Shown here one piece after another: positions 12,276 through 22,729 of a DNA stretch of 64,000 bases. Source of the stretch: Aralia elata (Eukaryota > Streptophyta > Magnoliopsida > Apiales > Araliaceae); the NCBI GenBank assembly GCA_034770075.1, contig JAVJAP010000220.1:186001-250000 (forward strand), given 5' to 3'. The stretch's first letter is position 1; each line of letters starts with the position of its first letter. The position numbers and the translations under genes are program-made. The notes beneath the pieces were generated by a model. That model was not told the DNA's origin. It made no database searches and saw only the letters and a list, made by a program, of their open reading frames with translations.

Positions 12276-13908
12276 ACTAAAGCCAATCGCCATGGTATCT
12301 AATACCCTTTTTCTCTAAGTGACGATCATCCTACTGTTGGATAAAGCTTCAGTAGATGGATATGCAATGTTGTTCTCAAGAGTCCACTATCTCTATAGTG
12401 ACTTTTTCTCTTTCAATGATTCCACTAATCAAATAAAAGTGCCGCAACACTTGTTTGAATCCAAGATGAGACTTAGGAACTATTCCTAGTTCTGTAATGA
12501 ACTTTTCATCCAAATAATCAACTTGCAGCTTCATTTACAGCTATATAATTTGTCTTTGTCACTAAACCAGCAACTCTTTGCTGTTTGGAACCTTTCCAAT
12601 TCACTGCACCACCTTTTGAGGTAACTATTTACCCTAAAGTGGATTTGTTATCGTCTTGGTCAGTCTGAAAAGCTTGAGTCTGTTTAGCCCTCTAGTTTTA
12701 ATTCAGACCTACCATGAATCATGATCACATCTTCAGTACCGGTTAAGTACCTAAAGATGTTTATCACTGTCTTACAGTGATCATCTCCAGAATATGACTG
12801 ATCAACATCAAGCCTAGTATATTCATTGCATACATGATAGTAACTCATGCAATCTCTTTTTCAATTGGGGACAATTTTAGAGAGATACACTCCATGGCTC
12901 ATCATCATGAGACCTCTCTTGGAGTTTGCCATGCTAAACGCCTTTAGCATCAAATGAATACACGTTCCTTAGGTCAAGCCGAACATCCTTTTAAATCTAT
13001 CTATATAGATTTATATCCCCAATTTATAGGATACTCCTCCCAAGTCATTCATGGAGGAATGTTTAGACAATTTTATCTTTACTGATTGTAGCATTGGTGT
13101 GTTATTCTTTATCAGTAGTAAATCAACATATAATACTAGGAATGTCATAATGCTCCCGCTGACCCTTTTGTACACACTAGGTTCATTCTCGTTTTTGATA
13201 AAATCAAACTCTTTTGATTGTCTCATCAAAACGAATGTTCCATCTCTGAGAAGCTTGTTTCAATCCATCATTGTAGCTTAAAACACGATTTGCTTCAACC
13301 TTTGAAACAAATTCCTCTGGTTGTATCATACATACATTCTCCTCAAGTCTTCATTGAGGAAGGGCGTCTCCACATCCATTTTGCCAGATTTCGTAATAAG
13401 CTGCAATCACAAGCAAAATCCAAATGGACTTGAGCATTACCCGGTAATAAGGTTTTATCACAGTCAACTCCTTGACTTGAAAAACCTTTTAAATAGGTCT
13501 GGTCTTATAGGTCTCCACCTTGCCATTTGCCCCAGTCTTTCTCTTAAAGACCCATATTCACACTCTAGGCACTATGCCCTTTTGTGGAGTAACCAGAGTC
13601 TATACTTGGTTCTCATACATGGAGTCCATTTCGGATTTCATGGCCATCTGCCATTTCTCTGAGTGTCTTCTACTCATAGCCTCATCGTATATAACTGGAT
13701 CATCATCCTCTATGATGCGTATCTCATCATCATCCTCTATGATGAATCCATACCTCCCAGGTATGTTCGATACTCTTCTAGATTTATGATTCAGTTGTGG
13801 TACAATAGGTCTATCTACAGGTTCCTCGGTTCGACTTAAAGTGCTTTGTGGTTCTTGAACTCCTTCAAGATCTATTACCCTCCCACTAGCTCCTTCAATG
13901 ATAAACAC
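12276..13908 (-). pseudogene. Reverse transcriptase-RNase H region of copia D, degraded
   Basis: From 13908 downward on the minus strand: an integrase-RT linker with RRVSNIPGRYGF and an acidic EDDDEIRIIEDDD repeat, then the RT start EAMSRRHSEKWQMAMKSEM and DSMYENQV. Fragments of the fingers and palm follow in shifted frames (13600-13230), then FDFIKNENEPSVYKR and YVDLLLIKN. The last corresponds to the copia YVDD(I/M)L catalytic box but has lost the second aspartate (Leu). RNase H pieces, including segments around 12960-12700, continue to the PPT. Many indels and stops; non-functional. Confidence 0.82.
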
Positions 13909-14800
13909 CTTTATCTAAGAAGGCAGCGTGTAGGATTATAGTAATAATACCCTAAACTTTCTTTAGGATATCCCACAAGTCTACACTTGTCAGATTTTGT
14001 CCCAAACTTATCTTTGAAACCTTTTCACATAAGTTGGACAACCCCTTATCTTAACATACTTAAGAGTAGGAATCCTTCCTATCCATAACCCTTATGGAGT
14101 CTTGAGGCCGGATTTTGAGGTTACCTTATTTTGTAGATATGCAGCTGTTTCTAGGGCATAACCCAAGATGGATACTAGAATGTCGGTAAAAATCATCATG
14201 GACTACACCATGTCCAACAAAGTACAATTTTTCCTTTTAGATACACCAATCAATTATTGCGTATCAGGAGGTGTCCATTATGAGAAAATACTATTTTGAG
14301 ATGATCTAGAAACTCATTGCACAAGTATTCCTTCCTCGATCTGATCAAAGAATCTTAATACTTTGTCAATATGTTTCACTTCTGAATTCTTTGAACATTT
14401 CAAATGATTCAGACTTGTATTTTATCAAATACACACATTCAACTCTTTGAATGACCATCTCCTTTTCTTTTATTAGTTTATTCAATTTGCAAAATGTTTT
14501 TCATGTAAGTCAAGTATACAAAGTCTATCAAGTAATCTTCCAGTTTCAAACAAAATATTATCATTATAAATAGAACAACAATTGTTCTTAAATATAATAC
14601 CAAAACCTTCCTTGTCTAACAATGAAAGTTCTAATATTTCTAATGAGAACTGGAACATAATAACAACTTATTAACTTAATAGACTTGCCCGTAGGCTATG
14701 CTAAACTATAAGTTCATACGGCTAATGTAGCAACCATTGCTCCATTCTTCACACGTAAGATTACTTACTCTTTGTTTAGCTTTTTACTTCTGCTTAGTCT
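13909..14800 (-). pseudogene. Integrase region of copia D, heavily degraded
   Basis: No frame of useful length survives. Around 14345-14240 the minus strand, read across stops, recalls the end of the copia integrase core (the region after the second aspartate with a WTPPDT motif). Towards 14050 there is a KVFGC/GY-like C-terminal segment. Assignment relies on position between protease and RT plus these fragments. Confidence 0.6.
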
Positions 14801-15130
14801 CTGCATTGGATTGCATACATGAGAACTACAGTCGGTATCCAATACCCAAGTAGAACCTTGACTTACAGAAAAATTTATTTCAATCATGAACAAACCTATA
14901 TTTGTAACCGAAGCTTCACTAAGCTTCTTCTGGTTAGCCTCTATAAGATTCTCCTTACAGTTTCCTTTCTAGTATCTAGGCTTATTGCAGTGGAAGCAAA
15001 CTCCTTTGCTATCTGCATCAGTCTTGTTCTTAGTGTCCTTAGTTATTGTCTTTCCTTATACCTTCTCTGAATTGTTCTTCTTTCAAGAAGATCATTTGGC
15101 CGCCCTCTTCCGCTTCTTGGAAGAATCATC
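14801..15130 (-). pseudogene. Zinc knuckle and protease start of copia D
   Basis: On the minus strand near 15010-14975 a knuckle remnant reads GVCFHCNK. Near 14860-14830 a protease start reads STWVLDTDCSSH, in which the usual D-(S/T)-G is D-T-D, a catalytic-loop change. The knuckle-then-protease spacing is that of copia Gag-Pol. Frames are interrupted. Confidence 0.72.
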
Positions 15131-16160
15131 TACCAGTAAGACTTGGTCTTTCTTGGTTGGAAAGTGACTCTTTACAGTTTTCAACATGTTTAAGCAACTT
15201 AGGCAGGCTGACATATAGCTTGTTCATGTGGAAATTCACAACAATTTGTGATAAAGAGTCCGAAAGTGATTGCAAGATCAAATCTTGGATCATCTCTCCA
15301 TCCATTAAAACCAAGTTGTCCCAATTGTTCAATCGAATTGATCATTTTTAGGACATTTGTCTGTACTGTAGTGCCATCGATCATTCTAGATCGGAAAAGC
15401 TCCTTAGATATCTGATATCTAATAGTCCTACTTTCCTCACCATTCAACTCCTTGAAGGGGCCGGAGTACAGTAGGAGCATCCATAGTTTCATGCTGACGC
15501 TGAAGCTCGTTACTCATGGATGCGAGCATGATGCATTGAGCCATCTATGCATCATCATACTACTTTCTAAAAGTAGCAATCTCTTCCTCAGAGGCATTGT
15601 CTGTAACCATTACAGGGATAGGCATATTAAAGACATAAGATAGCTTTTCAGTCTTGAGAACCATTTCAACATGTTTAAGCAACTTAGACAGGCTGACATA
15701 TAGCTTGTTCATGTGGAAATTCACAACAATTTGTGAGAAAGAGTCCGAAAGTGATTGCAAGATCAAATCTTGGATCATCTCTCCATCCATTAAAACCCAG
15801 TTGTCCCAATTGTTCAATCGAATTGATCATTTTTAGGACATTTGTCTGTACTGTAGTGCCATCGATCATTCTAGATCGGAAAAGCTCCTTAGATATCTGA
15901 TATCTAATAGTCCTACTTTCCTCACCATTCAACTCCTTGAAGGGGCTGGAGTACAGTAGGAGCATCCATAGTTTCATGCTGACGCTGAAGCTCGTTACTC
16001 ATGGATGCGAGCATGATGCATTGAGCCAACTATGCATCATCATACTACTTTCTAAAAGTAGCAATCTCTTCCTCAGAGGCATTGTCTGTAACCATTACAG
16101 GGATAGGCATATTAGGAACATAAGATAGCTTTTCAGTCTTAAGAACTATTCTCAAATTTC
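15131..16160 (-). pseudogene. gag: gag of copia D with an internal tandem duplication
   Basis: This is a copia gag of the UBN2/Retrotran_gag type. Motifs are YQISKELFRSRMIDGTTVQT, KMINSIEQLGQLG and MIQDLILQSLSDS with VVNFHMNKL. A block of about 485 bp is present twice in direct orientation (15181-15665 and 15666-16150), so the same gag segment is read twice (frames ending 15199 and 15684). 485 is not a multiple of three, so the duplication itself breaks the frame. A further shift inside each copy separates the two halves of the capsid segment. Confidence 0.88.
15181..16150. repeat. 485-bp tandem duplication within D's gag
   Basis: TCAACATGTTTAAGCAACTT begins both copies (15181 and 15666), and AAGATAGCTTTTCAGTCTT closes both. 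Only a few substitutions separate the copies (for example GGCCGGAG versus GGCTGGAG), so the duplication is recent relative to the decay of the element. Confidence 0.92.
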
Positions 16161-17878
16161 TTAACCAGTCCGTTTAATTTGGTCCGGTATTAGCATTAAT
16201 ATGCTCCGCATTGATAGTAAATTAGACATTTTAAAATTCTGTAAATGAATTTGTAATTTAACAACATTTTAGCATACATTCATTTTTAATTAATTACCAA
16301 AATAAATCAGGTCTTTATTTTAAATTAGTATCTCCCACTATTTTCATCAAACTATACTACCCTCATTATATAGTTCGACAAATCTAATTAAAGATTTGCT
16401 AGCGAGAATAAGGATCCAATTTCAAATGTATATAGCCTTATGGTGACACAACAAACGATATATAAATAAATACGTAGACAACTATTGTCAATTACATCAC
16501 TATGTAACTCCTTGTATTTTGCCTCTTAGATTATTTTGATCAAGTGGTGACACATTCGAATCAAAATTATCCAAGTTAAGTCCATCCTAGCACTTCCATA
16601 TATTCGAAAGAAAAACACTGTCCTTGTGGTGACACAACAAAACAGCATCGTTCAGTCTATGTATAAGCATCAAATGTGATAATGTAACATTTTAAATATT
16701 TAATACTTGCCTTGTGGTGACACAACAAACTCATATTAAATATTTAATACTCTATTGCTTTACCATGCTAGAAGGCGACGTTCGATATTCCAAATATCTT
16801 TGAACGCTTAGGACTTAATATAATTTCTTTGAGGGGTTTGTTATTATTTGTCTCATCTTGTTTAGCGCGCATGCACACATATATATAAAATACGTGTCAT
16901 ATTATTTAACATGCGAAGCATGTTGTATAATATATAATATATACATAGTAAGCATGCACATATAGAATACTATATTCTACCCGGATTGATTATGGACTTT
17001 TATTCTAGTTTGGTTCACTAGAGCCACCAAGTGAACCAAAAGGTCAAACCTAGGGTGCAAGAACAAAATTTAAATATAAGTATTACATTTAAACCTGGGC
17101 TCCATTACAAACGGGTCTTCAAGCGCTCCTTGCTCCTTTGTCTCCAATTCTTCAAGTAATTCTAACTAAACCTATTATATAAACTATTTACAATAAATAA
17201 CAACCTTGATCAGCAGTCAAGGGGAGGTACATAGGAGGAAGATAAAATTTACATCAAGAAAAACTAGAGAAGACGAGGTACGCAGACTCCATTTATAAAA
17301 ACCCATTCATTCAAGCATCCACTAAAATAAATCCAATCACACATTGGTCAGTAGTCCATAATCAATCCCTATTTATTATCATGCATATCTCCATATATAT
17401 CAATAAATAACATTCATCTCATGAATAATAAAACCATTCCATATATGTATTGATATCATTTAATGGGCAATTAAAAGTTTACAGAAATCCAATTTTTGAA
17501 ACAAAATAAACTCCTTTATTTTAATCAAAATTTAAATCATAATAAACTTATTTATTTTATTTTATCCAATTTTGAATAAAAATAAACTCTTTTATTTTTA
17601 ATCAAATTCCAAATCAAAACAAACTCTTTTATTTCAATTAACATGGAATCCAATTTCAAGTTCAAAACAAACTCTTTTATTTTAACTTAAAATTGTTGAA
17701 AAATAAAATATGTTGAATCCTATTCCTTATCAAAATAAACATCCTTATTTTTAAGGAAACATGGAATCATATTCCATATATGAATAAACTCCTTTATTCT
17801 AGGAAACATAGAATCCTATTCCAATCGCATACCCATACATACATGGAATCATAATAATCGATAATTAGCACAAGGTTA
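16161..17878 (-). other. Long 5' leader of copia D
   Basis: 1.7 kb between PBS and gag with no credible coding frame. Two repeat types are visible. First, four copies of a TGGTGACACA-containing motif (16437, 16541, 16621 and 16710), three of them close to TTGTGGTGACACAACAAA. Second, a degenerate ~50-bp AT-rich repeat at 17490-17830 built around AAAATAAACTC.TTTATTTTAA. Otherwise AT-rich single-copy-looking sequence. Confidence 0.7.
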
Positions 17879-17891
17879 GGCTCTGATACCA
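17879..17891 (-). other. Primer binding site of copia D
   Basis: Minus-strand TGGTATCAGAGCC, complementary to the 3' end of plant initiator tRNA-Met, one base inside the LTR border. Confidence 0.92.
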
Positions 17892-17892
17892 C

Positions 17893-19693
17893 TGTTAGGT
17901 TTATATATAGCGCGAACATGCAATCAAATTACATAAATAGTGCGGAAGCGCAATAAAACGGATTTTAGAATTTTTCATACAAACCATTACCATGATCATC
18001 CATGTGCTCAATTATCAATTAAACGAAAGAGATAAAGTATGAGAATCATACCTTTGTAGAACCATGCTTCCACAGGTACGAGTTCACCTCCAAATCCTTC
18101 GCGTTCTCCTTGAATTCCACCGATTAAATTCCTTCCTTTGATCAACGTTAGCCACCCAAGTGTTTGGCCTCTAGAGGTGATCCACCAAGGAATAATAGTT
18201 GTTCAAGAAGATGGGTGTTGACAAAACCCTAGTTTCTATCTCTATAGAAATTGCAAATACTCTCTCTCCAATTCTTATGGAAGAGTGTGTAACTGGCTAA
18301 CCCTTAATCATGATAAGACTCCTCTTATTTATAGATATAGGAAACCCTCCTAAACTATTTAGGATTAGGGTTTTTATTTTAATTGAACTTCTTTAATTAA
18401 TTGAACTCCTAATCCAAATTAGGAATTCATGAGAGAGTACTTCTATTAATTAATTCTCAATCCCTATTAGGAATTAAATAATAGTAATAGTAATAATAAT
18501 AAGACTCCTCTTATTAATTTATATTTAATATTTTTAAAATATTAAATATTAAATATTAAGCTATTTAATTTATTTTATCTCCATAGATTAAATTAAACAC
18601 ACTTAACTTATTATTACGATTATGCAATTTACTTCTTAAATAAATATTTTCCTTTTGCGGTATGACCCTTTATGTTCTCCATATTAAACCGGTTGTAAAT
18701 AAATCAATTAGAACAATTCTAATTTTATTTAAATAAATAAATTAAACTATTTAATTTATTTAAATAAATAATATTTATTCTACAATAAGGGTAAGCCCCT
18801 TAGCGATCAACGACTTTCTAGATAATATAGATTTCAACATTAATCACAAAAGAACCTTTCAGTGAATAGTTATCGTACAATTTAATCCTTCTATCATACA
18901 ATGTCCCAATTAAATATAAGACATGGAATTACTGTCAAGTCTTATTTTATTTAATTATATGTATTTCGATTCTCAAATGCACAACTCTGATAATGCAAAT
19001 TAGAAACTCCTTTCTAATTTGATTCTGCTTTGGCCAAAGACTTCTGTGTCGTCATTTATCGAATCACATAGGACATTCTCTCCTTTTACTAGAAGTGGTA
19101 GATTCTTTGTTGATCATTCACCTATCTCCATGTATAACTTATTATACCCAATCATACCCTTTGATATACCCTAAAGGTCTTAAGGGACATGTCAAAGTAT
19201 AACTCATCATACACAAGATACTATGATGATCTCAAGTCCATGGATCACTTGTACTACTATCACTAGAGGAATTCCTATTGACAGGCGAGTAAAATTCCAT
19301 TAGGTATTCCTTAGCGAGCCACGTTCAGTGAACTTATTCTCTAATAAGCACCTACATACTTGCTTTAGTGTCTCCACACAAATGATTATGAGATCAATCA
19401 TCCTCTTCATAAGAGCAAACAACGTATGTACTAATCTATCTGAATTCACTAATCCCCTTTTTAGTAATCTATAGATTAGGAATGATTTTAGTTTGTGAGT
19501 TATCTAGAATTTACATCTCATTAGCATGATCACCATCATGATTCTAAAAGCATTGCTCAAAACTATGGGTTTATCACATTCAATATAACAGCATCATGTA
19601 GATAAAGTAAAATGCCTTTAACAAACGAATAAGATTACAAAGTATATGCTACATCATATCAAATATGATTGGCTTGTGTGCATACTACTTTCA
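17893..19693 (-). repeat. 5' LTR of copia D
   Basis: Partner of 10459-12262, with the same termini and collinear. On the minus strand its start TGAAAG is followed outward by the duplicated target GTTGA (TCAAC on the plus strand). Confidence 0.95.
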
Positions 19694-19698
19694 TCAAC
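19694..19698. other. Target-site duplication of copia D (right)
   Basis: TCAAC, matching 10454-10458. Removing D and one copy rejoins B's protease-RT reading (..HVVD then TQRVG..). Confidence 0.95.
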
Positions 19699-20130
19699 CA
19701 CGTGAGCCAGATAACTTATGCAACCTTTTCTAAGCAATCTCCTTGCTTGCATCCTCGTCAGACAACAAGATTGTCTCGACGATTTACTACCATAGAATAC
19801 AACCTTTGACTTATTCGGAGTCTTCAGGTGTACGCACTTCTTCTAGTAGTCAATCATAGCTCCGTGATTAGACAACCAATCCATTCCAAGGATAACGTCA
19901 AATTCTCCTAGTCGTATCGGAATCAAATTTACGCCCAAATTATATCCTCTCATTTTAGCATGGCAATTTCTATGAATATGTTCTATAGGAATAACTTCAT
20001 TATTAGCTACTTCCACATTCATTGGATTCTCTAATTTCTCACGAGGTAAATTTAACCGTTTCGCAAATTCATCCGACACAAACGAACAGGTAGCACCCGA
20101 ATCAAATAATACATATGCACTGACATAATA
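19699..20130 (-). pseudogene. Protease of element B
   Basis: Minus strand, around 20115-20095: YVLFDSGATCSFVSDEFAKR, with the DSGA aspartic-protease active site. NVEVANNEVIPIEH, then LGEFDVILGMDWLSNHGAMI follow, the pepsin-like ILG(M)DWL motif common to Ty3/gypsy proteases. The frame ends in a stop at 19843. Downstream residues to the D insertion point (LLRKGCISYLAHVVD) remain readable beyond further interruptions. Normal length otherwise. Confidence 0.87.
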
Positions 20131-21277
20131 CCTGACACCACATCCTTTGACTCCACCGCATCCTTTACAGTCATGTTGAAAGTGCGCGCTGTCGGTCTGT
20201 TGGTTTGACTAGTCGGCCCTCCAATGCCCAGCCTGTTGTTGTTATTGTTGTTGTTCCTGTTGCCACTCGCTGCATCCCCCTTCCTTTTCAGGCAATCCTT
20301 AATCTTATGATCTGATGCTCCATATGAGAAACATCCTTCCTTCTTTCCCTTTGGGCACTGAGGAGCAAGGTGCCCCTGTTGCCCACAGTTGTAGCAAATC
20401 CCTTTGCCCTTCAAACACTCCTCCGAGTGATTCTTTTCACAATTATTGCACTTTTCTTAACCTCTCCTCCAGACTTGTTGCCATCGAAAGATTGACTATC
20501 GTTCCATTTCCTTTTATTCAGGTTACTTCCCCCGTTGCTTTCTCCCTTGCTTCCTTCGTGACCCTTCTTTTTGTTCTAATTGAACTTTGCCAGAGCTTCG
20601 TTGCCTCCTTCGGCGATGATTGATGTTTCCAACAGCGTAGAAAATGTGTCAATCCTTAGAACTACCACCCTACTGTACACCCACAGTTTCAGGCCTAATT
20701 CAAATCTCCTTGCCTTTCTGGTTTCAGTGTCTACCTGGTGAGGTGCAAATGTGGCTAACTCATTAAATTTTTCTGCATACTCTGTGACTGACATGTTCCC
20801 CTGCTTGAGCTCCAGAAAATTCACCTCCATGTTCTACTGCATACTCTCTGGGAAGTAGTTCTTGAAGAGTAGCTCCTTGAAACGTTCCCATGGTATCACA
20901 CCATCTCCAGCACGTCCTTTATTGGACTTCCACTAGTAGTTAACTTCGCCTTTCATCATAAAGGTGGCGAATCCTGTCTTTTGTTCTTTGGCCACCCTTG
21001 CAACCTCGAACACTTTTTCTATTTCTTCGATCTAGGTTTGGGATTCAATCGGGTCTAGTGTTCCCTTGAACTCGGGAGGTCCAACTAGCTTAAAATCCTT
21101 GAAACTAGCCAAATGCTGCGCAGGTTGCCGCTCTGGCTGTTCTCCAGTAGGTGGGGGTCTATTTTGTATAGCTTCTGCCAGCAACTCAGCAAACGCTCTC
21201 ATTGGGTCTGGATGACCCTGAGTGTTATTAACCGATTCCTCAACCCTTTGGTTTCGTGGCTGTCTTCTTGGAGGCAT
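20131..21277 (-). pseudogene. gag: gag of element B (capsid plus three zinc knuckles)
   Basis: The minus-strand ATG at 21277 (MPPRRQPRNQR) opens the gag. After an interruption near 21035 the capsid core reads MEVNFLELKQGNMSVTEYAE, FNELATFAPHQVDTE (20830-20700). A basic linker and three CCHC-like knuckles follow: CNNCEKNHSEEC, CYNCGQQGHLAPQC and CFSYGASDHKIKDC (20440-20285). The third has lost its second cysteine (Tyr). A run of Asn codons (NNNNNN) sits near 20245. Frameshifts or stops near 21035, 20830, 20576 and 20414 inactivate it. The pattern is normal for chromovirus gag. Confidence 0.88.
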
Positions 21278-21666
21278 GATCTGCCATACACCAAAATCTC
21301 ACGTTAACGATTCGCGTTTGAACCCTTATGCAACCCATAAATAAGTAAATAATTAAAATCATAACATCTACCAATCACATTGGAGTCAAATAAAACAACT
21401 ACATTTATATTCATATACCACCGTTTAGTACAATATGACACAACATGTGGCCTACTTCTATAAATGCTCAAAGGAATGGCTCGCCAACCACTAACTATAC
21501 CCTAAAGAACAAAAGTGGAGAAATAATAACCTTCCACCCCTCTATCAGAAATCGGGGTTCAATTACTATCCCATGCATGCTACAAGCATAGGGATTTACA
21601 ACACGAGTATGCCCCTACTATAACAAAAGTGGGACCTGCTGCAAACATAATGCTAAAGATAACACA
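21278..21666 (-). other. Spacer between coiled-coil ORF and gag in B
   Basis: 389 bp. I see no coding frame, repeat or recognisable signal here. On the minus strand it would be leader or intergenic sequence upstream of the gag ATG. Confidence 0.5.
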
Positions 21667-22476
21667 TCACCGCCTGCTGCGGCGAACTACAACTCTGAGC
21701 TCCCGCCGAGCTAGCCTGTCGACCACTCGGCGCCTAATCACGCGCCTACTGCTCCCCTCCTCCCAGGGGTACCTTCTCACCCTGTCCCTCAGCCTGCCAA
21801 TGGAAGTGGTCAAGCCTAACCTGAGGGAATCAATCTTTGTGGTCAGGGCTGCCAACTGATCTATAGCCTCATCTCTCTCTAGACGAGTAGTCTCCAGCTG
21901 ATCTTCTACCCGCTCTGTCTGTCCTACCAGCATCACATTCCTTTCTAAGAGGTCATAAACCATCACACCAAGCTAAACAGAAGCCCCACGCTGACCTTAA
22001 ACCTCTGCCTCTAGCTCGGCAATCCTCAGGTCCTTTTCCTGTAGCTTTTAGGTCAACTCAGCCTTTTCTCCCAAAGTCTGATATGCTAATGACTTGTACT
22101 GCTTCTCTCGGTCCTGGTGATCCTGGTTCTGCTCCTCTAAGTGGGCTACTCGATTCTCGAGCTCCTCATTCCTATTTGTCAACTCTTCGATGATATCACT
22201 AGTAGTAGTGCCCATGCCATCTGCATACTCAAGTGGCTCATCATCCTCCGTTACTGGATCCTCCCCGGGGTCCTCATCCTCCCCCTTATCGCTTAACAGC
22301 CTCAGCACTTCTCCGGTAACTAGCTCCTCCTCAGAACCATACTCGGCCTCAAACTCATCCCTAGTGTCCATCATCTTTGGCTCACTTGGCTGCACCTCCA
22401 CTAAACGCTCTGCATCCACTTGAATGTCTGTGAACTCTACCTCTCCAGCATGACTGGGCTCTCCTATCTCAGACAT
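21667..22476 (-). pseudogene. Extra coiled-coil ORF upstream of gag in element B
   Basis: From the ATG at 22476 (MSEIGEPSHAGEVEF) one minus-strand frame of 270 codons runs to 21667 with no frameshift but three stops (near 22048, 21997 and 21973). The N-terminal third is acidic (EYGSEEELVTGEV, DEDPGEDPVTEDDEP). From about residue 95 it is a heptad-rich coiled coil (ELTNRNEELENRVAHLEEQ, then TERVEDQLETTRLERDE). The C-terminus is arginine-rich (RRVIRRRVVDRLARRELRV). I do not recognise a named family. Its position between PBS and gag, and an analogous ORF in C, suggest a lineage-specific accessory or Gag-extension protein. Confidence 0.68.
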
Positions 22477-22729
22477 CCTACAGCCACAGACAAAATAAAT
22501 AGACAACAAGATGTTAGTGCCTCAATAAAATATATTTATTGGTAAAATGAAATGATATTTTATCATGCACAATTCGGCTCAATGGATTTCCACAATCCAC
22601 CTCCAGACATGACCACCAAATGAATCTCCTCAATCCATTTCCTAGCGTACTCTATACGAGTTTCATACTAAGGTTATAACCTAGGTTTCACATTCCTAAA
22701 GTTTATAACCTACAACTTTGATACCAACC
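22477..22729 (-). other. 5' leader and PBS of element B
   Basis: The PBS on the minus strand reads TGGTATCAAAGTTGTAGG (22709-22726), a variant of the initiator tRNA-Met site, three bases inside the LTR end. Further in is AGGTTATAACCT (about 22672-22683), a 12-bp perfect palindrome. A similar AAGGTTATAGCCTAAGGT lies at the same place in C (31436-31453). Confidence 0.75.

Larger units (their letters stand above)
10459..19693 (-). mobile_element. Element D: Ty1/copia retrotransposon, complete ends, decayed coding region
   Basis: LTRs of about 1.8 kb (10459-12262 and 17893-19693), a PBS matching initiator tRNA-Met (TGGTATCAGAGCC, minus strand), a PPT beside the left LTR, and a perfect 5-bp target duplication TCAAC. 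Minus-strand order is gag, zinc knuckle, protease, integrase, RT, RNase H, the copia order. No frame longer than about 100 codons survives, so it is a relic despite intact ends. The LTRs differ at four positions in their first ~117 bp, suggesting moderate age. It sits between the protease and RT of B. Confidence 0.95.

Noticed and set aside
12276..14800. Plus-strand frames in copia D (for example around 13051-13789)
   Set aside because: They are antisense shadows of the decayed RT and integrase, whose minus-strand motifs are recognisable.
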